Source: a bacterium (GTDB taxonomy: Bacteria > Zhuqueibacterota > Zhuqueibacteria > Zhuqueibacterales > Zhuqueibacteraceae). Taken from it: a stretch of 64,000 nucleotides of DNA. The stretch's first letter is position 1, and each line of letters begins with the position of its first letter. Location: contig JAKLJX010000023.1 in assembly GCA_023150945.1 (NCBI GenBank), positions 36,786 through 100,785 of the forward strand. Direction: 5' to 3'. Below the pieces are notes generated by a model. It worked only from the letters and a program-made list of their open reading frames with translations, was not told the origin of the DNA and made no database searches. Shown here piece by piece: positions 51,371 to 60,375 of this stretch. Made by a program: the position numbers and the translations under genes.

Positions 51371-53221
51371 TCACCTTTTTTTCCGTTTGAAACTCAACTC
51401 GCCCGCGGCCTTGAGCGGCGGCAACATCGGCGCTTTTTTCTGGTGATATTCCTCCATGCTCTTCAAGATGTCATCGAGCATGCGCACGGTCTGCAAAATA
51501 TGCGGACCTTTGTTCAGCATGACGCATTCGGCCTGCTGCGCCATGGCGGCGTCGGAAATCTCCGCGCGTGAGGGTATGCCCTTTTTCGCCAGGGTTTCCA
51601 GCACCTGGGTCGCCCAGATGATCGGCAGATGCGCCGCTTCGCAGAGCCACAAGATTTCTTCCTGTAATCCCGCCAAATTTCTCCAACCCGCTTCAATGGC
51701 GAGATCGCCGCGCGCAATCATGACACCCACCGGATGATTTCGCATGGCCGCCAGGAGGATGGCCGGCAAGTTGCGGAAGCCGCGCTGCGTTTCGATCTTC
51801 ACGATCAAACCGAGCTTGGCGCGCAATCGCTTGAGCGCCCTGAGCAAGGCCATGACATCCTGCGGCCCATTCACAAAAGAGAGACTGACTAGGTCGGCAT
51901 GCTTGGTGGCGAACTGGAGGTCACGCTGGTCTTTGTCCGTCAGGCCGGTCAGTTTCAATTCACTCTCCGGAAGATTGATCCCTTTGTCGACGCGCAGCTT
52001 GGCACCTTCCTCTTTGGCGTAAGTGATCTCGACTTGCAGAGCATCCTCCGCTGCGGAGCGAATGATGCCCTCGATCTTGCCGTCGTCGAACAGAATCGGT
52101 TCTCCAGGTTTGACATTGCGAAAGACTGCCGGCAAGGTGCAGGCAATGTGTGCGGGCCGCAACAGCTCGCCATTCTCATCATAGTGCGCCGGCTCGCCGG
52201 GAGTCGGATCGGCATGAAGCACGAGCGTGTCGCCGATTTTCAACATGAGACACTGCTCCACCGCCGGCAGCTCGCCCACGCGCGCCACGACGGCATTCTG
52301 GTTGTCGCGATACAGCTCGGTACCCGGCGTGACATAAGCCGAATCGTAGCAACTCGCCCAACGGCCACCGGCTTGCCTTTCGCCAATCACCAACGTGCAG
52401 CGTTTTCCGCGCGCATCCGTGAAGCGAATCTTGCCGCCCTTTTCGATATGCTCGAATCCAGCAGTCGAGACGGGAAAAAAGGCATCAGCGGCAGAAGGTG
52501 GTTGCACGCCCGCGGCAGCCAGCCAAACGCGCGCCGGAGAGATGACATGGCCGTACCAATCCCGCTGCGGCTGCAGGTGAAGCACTTGCGGCCCGGGTCG
52601 CAGCGCACCGGTGCGCAACTTGGGCCCGCCGAGATCCATGCAGATTTTGCAGTTTCTCCCGGTCTTGCGTTTGGCGCGCTTGACGTTGGCGATCATGGCC
52701 CGCCAAACCGCTTCATCGTCGTGGGCGCAATTGATACGCGCGCAACTCATGCCGGCGGCAACCAAATCCTGAACCAACGCTTTGTCCGCGGCGGCTTCGT
52801 TCGACAGCGTGACCATGATGCGCGCCTTGCTTCCTTTCAGCTTCTTGCCCAGCAGCGCGTTGGTGTTACTGCGCAAGAGCTTTTTGCCTTGCTTGAATGA
52901 AACGATCGGCGTCGCATTGTCCGGCGGTTTGAGTTTGGCGAAGCGCGACAGAATTTCTCTGACCGCAAGCAAGCTGGCCATCACGTGGCTCTCGGCGCGG
53001 CCCAGACGGGAAACGCCAAGAAAGCCGAGCTTGTCCTGCAAAGCACGAATGTCTTGGGCACGCAGGGCGAGATAGTGCAACAAATTGATGGCCCCCTTGC
53101 GGAGCGCCGGGTGCATTCGTGTCAGCGCTGTGCCATACTGCTTTTCCAGCTTGCGCGCATTCTTGCAGATCGCATCGATCTGCGCAATCATCTTCTCGAT
53201 TCTTTTGCGACCGACTTTCAT
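51371..53221 (-). CDS. pyruvate-kinase-like protein with N-terminal extension
   Basis: 616 residues from the ATG at 53221 (MKVGRKRIEKMIAQ); the open frame continues upstream into a repeat. Residues 1-125 form a helical extension not found in standard enzymes. The catalytic barrel begins near 130: RIMVTLSNEAAADKAL, ARINCAHDD (Arg162, Asn164), CMDLGGPKLRTG (Asp196), then a large B-domain insert, IVKIETQRGF, VMIARGDLAIEAG and IIWATQVLET. Leu and Lys replace the Thr and Glu of the usual DTKGPEIRT block, matching the K+-independent type. The usual SGETA block is NKGPHI, and the C-terminal regulatory domain is absent. Family membership is certain; activity is likely but not proven. Confidence 0.87.
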   Translation of the reverse strand: MKVGRKRIEKMIAQIDAICKNARKLEKQYGTALTRMHPALRKGAINLLHYLALRAQDIRALQDKLGFLGVSRLGRAESHVMASLLAVREILSRFAKLKPPDNATPIVSFKQGKKLLRSNTNALLGKKLKGSKARIMVTLSNEAAADKALVQDLVAAGMSCARINCAHDDEAVWRAMIANVKRAKRKTGRNCKICMDLGGPKLRTGALRPGPQVLHLQPQRDWYGHVISPARVWLAAAGVQPPSAADAFFPVSTAGFEHIEKGGKIRFTDARGKRCTLVIGERQAGGRWASCYDSAYVTPGTELYRDNQNAVVARVGELPAVEQCLMLKIGDTLVLHADPTPGEPAHYDENGELLRPAHIACTLPAVFRNVKPGEPILFDDGKIEGIIRSAAEDALQVEITYAKEEGAKLRVDKGINLPESELKLTGLTDKDQRDLQFATKHADLVSLSFVNGPQDVMALLRALKRLRAKLGLIVKIETQRGFRNLPAILLAAMRNHPVGVMIARGDLAIEAGWRNLAGLQEEILWLCEAAHLPIIWATQVLETLAKKGIPSRAEISDAAMAQQAECVMLNKGPHILQTVRMLDDILKSMEEYHQKKAPMLPPLKAAGELSFKRKKR

Positions 53222-53258
53222 GGCTCGCCTGCAAATCTGGTACACCGTTACCTTCGAT

Positions 53259-53350
53259 GGGACAGACAGTCTCCTGGGAACTCGTTCGTTAGCGTCGCAG
53301 GAATGGCCAGGGATAGCCCCAGAATCTTCACTATTGCCTTTCGGGATGAC
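53259..53350. repeat. GTCAT-type interspersed repeat
   Basis: Read on the minus strand, the segment starts GTCATCCCGAAAGGC (53350) and continues with AATAGTGAAGATTCTGGGG, then a tail with CGAGTTCCCAGGAGACTG. This is the common GTCAT...GAAGAATCT pattern found between genes in many bacteria. It lies in the 185-base gap between the beta-barrel candidate and the pyruvate-kinase-like gene. Reading frames through it are not genuine coding sequence. Confidence 0.55.
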
Positions 53351-53406
53351 CAGGGCAGAGCAGGCCTTCAACGTAACAGCTCACAATTTCGGTATGCGCG
53401 TGCTCA

Positions 53407-53994
53407 TCAAAACTTTCCAAACTTGAGAGTGACCGCACCCGCCGGGCCGGCCAAATCACCGTTCTGAATGTCGTGAAAATCGGCGCCCGAGATGAGACGA
53501 AAGCTGCCGCCCAGGCAGATTCGAAAAAATGTGGTGACATTCAGCTCGACATTCAATGCCGGCTCGAAAACAAAAAAGACGTCACCATTGAAGTCCTCAC
53601 TATAGCCCCCGCCTTTTTCGCGCTGGTCCACCCCGCCGCCGCCGATGAGCACAAGCATGTTCAGGTGGATCAGTTTGTCGGAGTTCATAATATATTCCAG
53701 TTCCAATCCACCATAGCCCATCGTCAAATAAATGGGATTACCCGTAACTGTTCTCCCCTGCTCGATGTTTTCTGTGACCAGGCCGTAGGCGCCGCCGCCG
53801 ATGGCGAAGGTATGATTGAGAATCCAACCGCCGCGGCCGCCAACCAAAACGCTGAATTCATCTTTGATCTCGGTAAACTTCACCACCGGTGCGCCAAACC
53901 CGCCGCTTTCGATTTTGCCCTTGAGCAAGGTTTCTTCCTGCGCCAAAACCGGCAAGGCAGCGCAGAGCAACACTCCAGTCAAAAATCTCTTCAT
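53407..53994 (-). CDS. putative outer-membrane beta-barrel protein
   Basis: 195 residues; the ATG at 53994 begins a signal peptide (MKRFLTGVLLCAALPVLAQ). The mature part alternates strands and turns: GAPVVKFTEIKDEFSVLVGG, RGGWILNHTFAIGGGAYGLV, IYLTMGYGGLELEYIM, LIHLNMLVLIGGGGVDQ, FRICLGGSFRLISG. Gly-rich turns and an aromatic C-terminal residue (KFGKF) are typical of small eight-stranded outer-membrane barrels. The function is not known. Confidence 0.75.
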   Translation of the reverse strand: MKRFLTGVLLCAALPVLAQEETLLKGKIESGGFGAPVVKFTEIKDEFSVLVGGRGGWILNHTFAIGGGAYGLVTENIEQGRTVTGNPIYLTMGYGGLELEYIMNSDKLIHLNMLVLIGGGGVDQREKGGGYSEDFNGDVFFVFEPALNVELNVTTFFRICLGGSFRLISGADFHDIQNGDLAGPAGAVTLKFGKF

Positions 53995-54045
53995 GGCAGC
54001 AATCTCCTTCAAAATGGTTTCACACATTCCACATGCCGCGTGATC

Positions 54046-54432
54046 TTATCTTTGCAATCTATAGAAAAGGTAAGGCGCGATGGTCGTCCAAATCAACACG
54101 AGCAGCCACACGCGGCCGGCAAAGATATTATAGTCCTGCAGCAGCTTGCTCCACGGATGGCCGGCCACAAAATGGCCGAAGAGGAATTCAAAGGCAATCG
54201 TCATCGCCAGCCAAATGAAGCCAACGGTCCAGGCTTGTTGGGCTGAGGCCAGCGGCCAGATACGACTCAATACCCAAATCACCACGCCGAGCAGGATAAT
54301 GCCGGTGAGCGTGGAAAGCTGATGCGCGCGCAAATCGCCGAGGCTGTTCTTGTAAACGGCCTCGCGGAGGGCGCCGTTGATGATCGCGGCGACCATCAAA
54401 ATGAGCCAGGCAAAAGTGTAGCGGAGTATCAT
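54046..54432 (-). CDS. small integral membrane protein (four helices)
   Basis: 128 residues. Four hydrophobic segments: YTFAWLILMVAAIINGALRE, then LSTLTGIILLGVVIWVLSRI, WTVGFIWLAMTIAFEFLFGH and VWLLVLIWTTIAPYLFY. The start overlaps the stop of the squalene-cyclase-like gene by four bases (ATGA), so it is translationally coupled. No family name is certain. A conserved-looking GALREAVYK segment in the first loop recalls small bacterial membrane proteins of unknown function. Confidence 0.8.
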   Translation of the reverse strand: MILRYTFAWLILMVAAIINGALREAVYKNSLGDLRAHQLSTLTGIILLGVVIWVLSRIWPLASAQQAWTVGFIWLAMTIAFEFLFGHFVAGHPWSKLLQDYNIFAGRVWLLVLIWTTIAPYLFYRLQR

Positions 54433-55352
54433 TGTTCATACCATTTCAAAATGCGCAGCGCGCGCAAGGTATTCCAGCGGCTGGGTTTTCCAACTTTTTC
54501 CATTTCGAAAAAAGTTCTGCCGGGATGTTTGCTTTGCAAAACCCATGTGCCATCCGCGCTGCGTTTCTTTTTGATGAGGGCAATCGCCTCGTCCATGCGA
54601 GGATCGCGGGCTAATCTGCAGGCTTGAAAATAATCCAATGCTCGCATGATGTCATAACGCCAGCGCGGCGGAAATGAAAAGCGCGTCATTCTCGAATCGA
54701 CAACGGCGCCGGTTCGATGCGACCGAAAGAGTTTGTGGACGAGCAGAAATTCAGCGCCACGCTCCTGACTTTTGGCTACAATCTGACAGGGGTGACGCTT
54801 TTCGTATTCTCGCAAGCCTTCCAACACGCTAATCGTCGTATGGAATGAGCTGTGCGTGTCGCCATCGTAGGATCGGCAATTCCACCCGCCATCCGGCATT
54901 TGTTGCAAGAGAAGATGTTCAACCATTTTTTCAATACGCGTATCAGGAAAATCGAAATAAGCGAGAATCGCCAGCACCATTCCGGTGACGCAGGTTTCAC
55001 TGTGCTTCATCGCAGTAAAAAAATTGATGCCCCCGTCACGGTAGAACCCTTCATCCATGAGCAGCTTGCAGGCCTTGAGGGCTTGGGGATGATCCGCAGG
55101 CAATCCGAGCTGGCGCAGCAGGAGCATGGTGTAGGTTGTCGAAATCCACTTGGGCCCGTAAATGCCGCCGCCCCACATGCCCGATGCAGCTTGACGCGCC
55201 AGGAGTCGCGTGCCCCAGCCTTCGGAGGCAATCTTCTTGCGTTCCCGCAGGAATTCGGCCTCACTGGCGCCACAGAGATCGTGCAATGTTTGCCAGCGAA
55301 TCGCCGGATCACCTGCGAGCAGCCACGTGAGAATAGGATCCTTTGTTTTCAT
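54429..55352 (-). CDS. prenyltransferase/squalene-cyclase-like repeat protein
   Basis: 307 residues. It carries alpha/alpha-barrel repeats with QW-like motifs: GMWGGGIYGPKWISTTYTML, then YRDGGINFFTAMKHSETCVT, then LLQQMPDGGWNCRSYDGDTH, then GTWVLQSKHPGRTFF. The family is the terpenoid cyclase/prenyltransferase-like toroid fold. It is about half the length of a squalene-hopene cyclase and lacks the DxDD motif, so cyclase activity is unlikely. It is translationally coupled to a small membrane protein gene. Confidence 0.82.
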   Translation of the reverse strand: MKTKDPILTWLLAGDPAIRWQTLHDLCGASEAEFLRERKKIASEGWGTRLLARQAASGMWGGGIYGPKWISTTYTMLLLRQLGLPADHPQALKACKLLMDEGFYRDGGINFFTAMKHSETCVTGMVLAILAYFDFPDTRIEKMVEHLLLQQMPDGGWNCRSYDGDTHSSFHTTISVLEGLREYEKRHPCQIVAKSQERGAEFLLVHKLFRSHRTGAVVDSRMTRFSFPPRWRYDIMRALDYFQACRLARDPRMDEAIALIKKKRSADGTWVLQSKHPGRTFFEMEKVGKPSRWNTLRALRILKWYEQ

Positions 55353-55379
55353 GACAGCAGGAATTCTTGTTTGAACTGG

Positions 55380-56558
55380 TCAAACCGGATTTCGCATCGG
55401 CTGAATCTTCCAATAAGTGAGCGAACGCCACAGCCATTCTGCTGGGCCAAATCTGAAATAGCGAAGCCAAATTGGAGATACGATGAGCTGAACAACCCAT
55501 ATCGCCAGCACGATTAGCACTTGTCCGGCGCGCTCCACTTTGCCGAATAAGCCGAAGCCGTGTCCGTAAAAAATCGTGGTACAGATGAGGGTTTGGAGCA
55601 AATAGTTCGATAGCGCCAAGCGGCCAACCGCGGCAAAGGGACGGGTGAATTTCTCCAATGGCTTCGTTTGGCAAGCGAGCATCACCACACCGACATAGGC
55701 GGAGGCCATGAACAGACTGCCCCAATAGTTGAATTGCCAGCCAAAGAACATCGAATAGTCGAGCGACCAGCCGGCGGCGAAATTGCGCAACACGCCGTAA
55801 ATCACCACGGGCAGGCCAGTGACAAAACCGGCTGCCAGCATCGTCCGATAAAAGCGCAGCGGGCGTTGCGCCGTGAGCACGCCCCACTTGAGCAACGCCA
55901 TGCCAACCAGCATCAATCCGCCGGCGCGCCAACTTTGAAAGATCAAAAAAAGAAACGTCTGAAACCAGAAGGCCGTCGGCGCTCGCTGCGCCATTTGATC
56001 CAACCAGCCGCTTTGATAGGCAGTGATTTCTTTGGCAATAGCCTCAGCACCCGGCTTCCAACTCAGCCGCAATCCTTCGACACTCTCCGGCGGCCAGAAT
56101 TGCATCGACCAACCGAACAGCCAATAAAGTAAAGCCGGCACCGCAAGAACAACAAGGCCGGTGAGGAGCAGTTTGGGCGGAGAGAGCTTGCGCAAGAGAA
56201 AAACGAGTATGGCGCACACTGCGTATGTCACCAGAATATCGCCATACCACAGCAGATAGGCGTGCATCATGCCGATGACGAACAGCCAAAAAATGCGGCG
56301 ATAATGCAAACCGGCGGCGCGGCGCTCTTTCTCTTCCGCTCTGCCGCTCATCAACACGATTCCGGCGCCGAACATGATCGAGAACAGCGTCATGAATTTT
56401 TGATCGCCGAAAACGTGACTCAAAATCCAGACCCATTCGTTCCAACCGCTCAGGTCGCCGTACGCGGTGGGATTGATGTACGCCGCTCCGATCATCGCGT
56501 AGCTTTGGATGTTCATGATGAGAATGCCCAGCACCGCGCAGCCGCGCAAGACATCCAA
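55380..56558 (-). CDS. DUF418-family membrane protein
   Basis: 392 residues. DUF418 signatures are clear: MDVLRGCAVLGILIMNIQSY at the start, then YRRIFWLFVIGMMHAYLLWY, DILVTYAVCAIL, and the C-terminal domain with PFAAVGRLALSNYLLQTLIC, FYGHGFGLFGKVE and SPIWLRYFRFGPAEWLWRSL. About nine or ten membrane helices. Family members are uncharacterised. It lies 27 bases upstream of the cyclase-like gene. Confidence 0.94.
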   Translation of the reverse strand: MDVLRGCAVLGILIMNIQSYAMIGAAYINPTAYGDLSGWNEWVWILSHVFGDQKFMTLFSIMFGAGIVLMSGRAEEKERRAAGLHYRRIFWLFVIGMMHAYLLWYGDILVTYAVCAILVFLLRKLSPPKLLLTGLVVLAVPALLYWLFGWSMQFWPPESVEGLRLSWKPGAEAIAKEITAYQSGWLDQMAQRAPTAFWFQTFLFLIFQSWRAGGLMLVGMALLKWGVLTAQRPLRFYRTMLAAGFVTGLPVVIYGVLRNFAAGWSLDYSMFFGWQFNYWGSLFMASAYVGVVMLACQTKPLEKFTRPFAAVGRLALSNYLLQTLICTTIFYGHGFGLFGKVERAGQVLIVLAIWVVQLIVSPIWLRYFRFGPAEWLWRSLTYWKIQPMRNPV

Positions 56559-56648
56559 TGACGTGACTCTTTCAAACGGAGAAATTGGCGTAACAGCCTG
56601 GTTGGTGTATGACTTTAGCTCCTCTCATGGCGCCAGGTTAAAACCATC

Positions 56649-57428
56649 TTACGCCTTTTCAATCAGCCACATCGCGCAGGCGACGTCCCGTTCCAATATT
56701 TCACATTCCTGTCTTTCCTGCTCCAAAAACTCGCTGAGAGCATCGGCAAGTTCCGGATGAGATTTGACTATTGCGCTGGCACTTTGGGTGATAAACGCCG
56801 TGTTGCGCTGGTTAACTTGTTTCATCTCGGCTACTGAAAAGATTTTTTCTTGGAGGATCTTATCACCGTGCGCCGTGAGCTGATGAATGGTTTCTTCATG
56901 CGAAGCATAATACTCATAGCCGGGAAATGCGATGGGATCGTTTGTCAAACGGAAGCCGTCGTCGATAATCATATAACCGTGAGGGTGAATGGCTTCTCTG
57001 AGGCGCCCAACGCATTGGGCAACCGATCCCAGCACATCGCCAACTGCGGTATAAATGGCGAGGTCATAATTGCTCGCACTGTTCAGCGCATGCCGCATAT
57101 CCGCACACGTGAATGTGCAAAGCTCGGCTACGTTCGGTTCTTGCGCTTTTTGGCGAGCTGCCAAAACAAACGGCTCAAAGAAATCAAATCCGAAGATTTG
57201 ATAGTTGAGCTCCTTGGCCAGAGTGATCGCAACGGCGCCTTTGCCGCAGCCCAAATCGATGGCACGGGTTGATCGGGGCGGCAACCCCAGGCGACGCAGC
57301 CATGCGACGATGATTTCGGGGGCACTGCCAATCGCCCAGAGGTCGGCGAAAAGCTCCGGGAGATATGGCAGAAGCTCCGGTGCTATTCTGAAATACTCGT
57401 GGACTTCATGATTGGTTTTCGTATGCAT
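56649..57428 (-). CDS. class I SAM-dependent methyltransferase
   Basis: 259 residues from the ATG at 57428 (MHTKTNHEVHEYFRIA); an upstream start at 57503 is less likely. Motif I is AIDLGCGKGAVAITLA (about 57-72), then YQIFGFDFFEPFVLAARQKA, then the post-motif NYDLAIYTAVGDVLG and LREAIHPHGYMIIDDGFRLT. A C-terminal helical segment (HPELADALSEFLEQERQECE) follows. Its start overlaps the end of the GyrI-like gene by 23 bases, so they form an operon. The substrate is unknown. Confidence 0.86.
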   Translation of the reverse strand: MHTKTNHEVHEYFRIAPELLPYLPELFADLWAIGSAPEIIVAWLRRLGLPPRSTRAIDLGCGKGAVAITLAKELNYQIFGFDFFEPFVLAARQKAQEPNVAELCTFTCADMRHALNSASNYDLAIYTAVGDVLGSVAQCVGRLREAIHPHGYMIIDDGFRLTNDPIAFPGYEYYASHEETIHQLTAHGDKILQEKIFSVAEMKQVNQRNTAFITQSASAIVKSHPELADALSEFLEQERQECEILERDVACAMWLIEKA

Positions 57429-57897
57429 GCTTCGCCTCAATTGGTAAATAAAGATCAACCACCAAATCATGCTCGGGCGCCGACAGATCGTGCACTTTTT
57501 CAAGCTCGTGCGTGTTGCGCCATTGGTATGGACTGTCTTGCACCCAATTCCACAGCTTCATCCACACTTCTTGAATCGTTCCCTCCGGATCGCCGATTAG
57601 CTTACACGTGGTGACGGCATACAAACCACCCGGAAAATCCTTGATGGCGATGTCGCCTTCCGCCTGGATTTCCGGGCCGATACTGATCCAAAACTCGTAG
57701 CCGTACTCCTTCTGCTCTTTGGAAGGGCTGGGGTTGTTGAAGCCGAAAATGAGATGCTGGTCTCTGTCATCAAGCAACCCCATCGGTTCTGCCCACGCGC
57801 GCAACTTCTCCCAGGCGTCGCGTTCGGGTGTTTCGCTGAAAGCGCGGACGCTGGCGACGCGCATCGGCGCCAGCGCCACGAGGTCAACTTGCATCAT
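57406..57897 (-). CDS. GyrI-like / AraC effector-binding-domain protein
   Basis: 163 residues without DNA-binding or membrane parts. GyrI-like pattern: PMRVASVRAFSETPERDAWE, then HLIFGFNNPSPSKEQKEYGY, EFWISIGPEIQAEGDIAIKD, FPGGLYAVTTCKLIGDP and the C-terminal PEHDLVVDLYLPIE. These domains bind small hydrophobic ligands or antibiotics. The start overlaps the stop of the hydrolase gene by ATGA, and the methyltransferase gene begins inside its 3' end. The three genes therefore form one operon. Confidence 0.86.
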   Translation of the reverse strand: MMQVDLVALAPMRVASVRAFSETPERDAWEKLRAWAEPMGLLDDRDQHLIFGFNNPSPSKEQKEYGYEFWISIGPEIQAEGDIAIKDFPGGLYAVTTCKLIGDPEGTIQEVWMKLWNWVQDSPYQWRNTHELEKVHDLSAPEHDLVVDLYLPIEAKHAYENQS

Positions 57898-60326
57898 TTG
57901 ACTTTTCTTGCCGTTTGTTCCACGCCGCCTTGCTTCAAGATCAAGCTCGCGACGTTGCCGGCCTCATCCTTAACAAACGTGAGATCGGCCTTGACGACTT
58001 GCAGGAAATACTCCGTTGCCGAACGCGGAAAGATTTCAAATCTCGGCTGGCCGGTCAATTGCGCAAACAATTGCGCACCTTCCTTGGTAACGGTGATGAT
58101 CACGCCGGGCGCCAGCTCGTATTCGCCGACATACGCATCATAAACCGCCGGATCGATCTGCGCCGGAGTTTCTTCTTTGAATCTCGGCACCGTGAGCGTT
58201 TGTCCGCCTTGCCGATGGATGCCGTGAACGACCTCGCCCTTTTCATTTTTCACGAAGGTGATTTGGGCATCCACCACTTTCCAGAAAAACTCGGTTTCGG
58301 AGCGGGGAAAGATTTCAAACTGCGGCTGGCCGGTCAATTGCGCGAGCAGCTTGTTGCCGTCGCGGGTGACCATCAGAATCGCGCCGCCGGGATACTCATA
58401 CTTTCCCACATAGGCGTCATACAGCTTGGGATCGACCGTCGCCGTCGCGTATGATTCCTGGCTCTTCATTTTCTCCCACAGATAAATCTGCGCAATCTCT
58501 CGCGTGAGACCGCCGGGATTCAAATCGCGCCCCGGCGCACAATTCGTCAACACAGTCACCGTCATGTTGTGTTCGGGATAACGCGCCAAGCTGGTGACAA
58601 AGCCATGCAGTCCGCCGCCGTGCGCGATTTCTTTGATGCCGCGAAAATCGCTGATCGACCAACCATAGCCGTAGCCATCTCCGGCGGTTTGCGGCTTGCT
58701 GCCATCTTTAAGCGTAACCGGCGTGAATGCCGCAGCGAGGTTCTTTTCACTCAGAACGTTGCCATTGAACACCGCTTCATTCCACCGATACAGATCCGTC
58801 ACCGTTGAATACAGCGCGCCCGCGCCGCCGGCGCGCGACATATCCCAATTTTGCGCCTTTTGAAATTTGCCATCGACGTAAGCATAGCCGGTGGCTTCGT
58901 GCGGGAGAACGTCGCTCCAGCGGTGCACATCTGTATCGCTCATGTTGAGCGGCTCGAAAAATGTCTTCTTGAGATAAGCCGCATAAGGCTCGTTCGCGAG
59001 TTTACTGACGAGGTATCCGAGCAGAAAATAGCCGGAGTTGTTGTACCGCCATTGCGCGCCGGGATCGAAATCATACTTGTCGTTTTTGAAGCTCGCGATC
59101 AGACTTTCAGGCTTGACTTCGACCGTGACGGTTTGCATGAAATCCGGCTTGCTGGTGTAACTGTGAATGCCAGAAGTGTGCGTCAACAAATGGTGAATGG
59201 TCACTTCATTGCCGCGCGGATAATCCGGGAGAAATTTTGAGAGAGTATCTTGCACGCTGAGCAGGCCGGCCTCCTGCAATTTCAGAATCGCGGAGGCGGT
59301 GAATTGCTTCGTAATCGAGCCGATGCGGAATTTGGTTTCCGTCGTGACCGGCACACGATGTTCGAGGTTCGCGAAGCCGAAGCCTTTCTGATAAATGATG
59401 TTACCGTTTTGCGCCACCAGCACCGCGGCGCCCGGCGTTTCTCCCGCGGTTGCGTCCGTGAAAAGCGCATCGACAAGCGTTTCCGGGGCCGGCATGGCGA
59501 TCTTTGGATCTGCGCCCTTTTCCAGCAGCAGTTTGGCAGCGCCTTCACGACCGTTGATTTTGGCGGAATGCAAAGCCGTCAATCCAAATTTGGTTTTGCT
59601 GTTGGCGTCCGCGCCATGCGTCAACAGCAACTTGAGCGCATCAAGATTGCCGCGCTCGGTATAGGAAATCAGTTTCTCTGTGAACAATGTGGGACCGATC
59701 ACGCGCGCGCAAAATCCCCAGGCCTGCTGCATATCCTGAACTTTGAGCAGGAGCTGATTCTTTCCTTTTTTGAACGAAAGAGAAAAAAGATCGTCGTCCT
59801 TGACCACCGCCCGCCCAATCCAATTTTCATGCACCAGTTGGCCGTTCAACCAGACTTTGACGCCGTCGTCGCTGCCCAATGCCATGAGCATGGTCTTTGC
59901 CTCCGGCGCGTTGATCTCTGCCCAAGCATAGGCAACAACAAAGTCGGAATCCCCAAAGGTTTGCGTCAAATCCACGATGTCTTGCGGTGCTTGCACGAAG
60001 CGCCACTCGTATTTTTTCCCGCCAATTTGCTGGTTTTGGCCGGGTTTAACGGCGGCAAGCTTGGGATTGATGAATTCAACACCAAAGGCCTTTTTCTGCG
60101 TTTCTTGATCTTCAGGTTTGGGTTTGACCGGGGAAATCGGCAGTGGCCCCAACACCAACCATTTGGTCATGAACTGGTCGGGCTGCAAGCCGGCATAAGA
60201 CGCGGTCTCTTGCGAAGCCGAACGCTGCGCCGGGTTTTGGGCTTGTACTTGAATATTCGTCAAAACGAATATTGCGCAGAGTGCGAAGATGAAGAGAAGC
60301 GCGGATTGATTGCGTTTGAGAGACAT
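57894..60326 (-). CDS. beta-lactamase-family serine hydrolase with ankyrin repeats and two DUF3471 domains
   Basis: 810 residues from the ATG at 60326 (MSLKRNQSAL; AAGGAAGGGA upstream). Signal peptide about 1-29. Residues 50-210 are a PA14/galactose-binding-like sandwich (VKVWLNGQLVHENW). Two ankyrin repeats follow (about 225-275, LDALKLLLTHGADANSKTKF). The class C beta-lactamase/penicillin-binding fold spans about 295-625, with SITK (337-340), YNNSG and HGGG. The last 170 residues are two similar DUF3471 copies (DPKLYDAYVGKYEYPGGAIL; DPAVYDAYVGEYELAPGVII). Probably a periplasmic or surface esterase/peptidase. It is coupled by ATGA to the GyrI-like gene. Confidence 0.9.
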   Translation of the reverse strand: MSLKRNQSALLFIFALCAIFVLTNIQVQAQNPAQRSASQETASYAGLQPDQFMTKWLVLGPLPISPVKPKPEDQETQKKAFGVEFINPKLAAVKPGQNQQIGGKKYEWRFVQAPQDIVDLTQTFGDSDFVVAYAWAEINAPEAKTMLMALGSDDGVKVWLNGQLVHENWIGRAVVKDDDLFSLSFKKGKNQLLLKVQDMQQAWGFCARVIGPTLFTEKLISYTERGNLDALKLLLTHGADANSKTKFGLTALHSAKINGREGAAKLLLEKGADPKIAMPAPETLVDALFTDATAGETPGAAVLVAQNGNIIYQKGFGFANLEHRVPVTTETKFRIGSITKQFTASAILKLQEAGLLSVQDTLSKFLPDYPRGNEVTIHHLLTHTSGIHSYTSKPDFMQTVTVEVKPESLIASFKNDKYDFDPGAQWRYNNSGYFLLGYLVSKLANEPYAAYLKKTFFEPLNMSDTDVHRWSDVLPHEATGYAYVDGKFQKAQNWDMSRAGGAGALYSTVTDLYRWNEAVFNGNVLSEKNLAAAFTPVTLKDGSKPQTAGDGYGYGWSISDFRGIKEIAHGGGLHGFVTSLARYPEHNMTVTVLTNCAPGRDLNPGGLTREIAQIYLWEKMKSQESYATATVDPKLYDAYVGKYEYPGGAILMVTRDGNKLLAQLTGQPQFEIFPRSETEFFWKVVDAQITFVKNEKGEVVHGIHRQGGQTLTVPRFKEETPAQIDPAVYDAYVGEYELAPGVIITVTKEGAQLFAQLTGQPRFEIFPRSATEYFLQVVKADLTFVKDEAGNVASLILKQGGVEQTARKVK

Positions 60327-60375
60327 GATTCCCTTCCTTTCGATTATGATGGCTCTGTTACGGTTAGATAGAAAT

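Noticed and set aside
53222..53371. Fifty-codon extension of the pyruvate-kinase-like gene upstream of the ATG at 53221.
   Set aside because: The extension is read through the GTCAT repeat and encodes the recurring repeat translation (VIPKGNSEDSG style), so it is not part of the protein.
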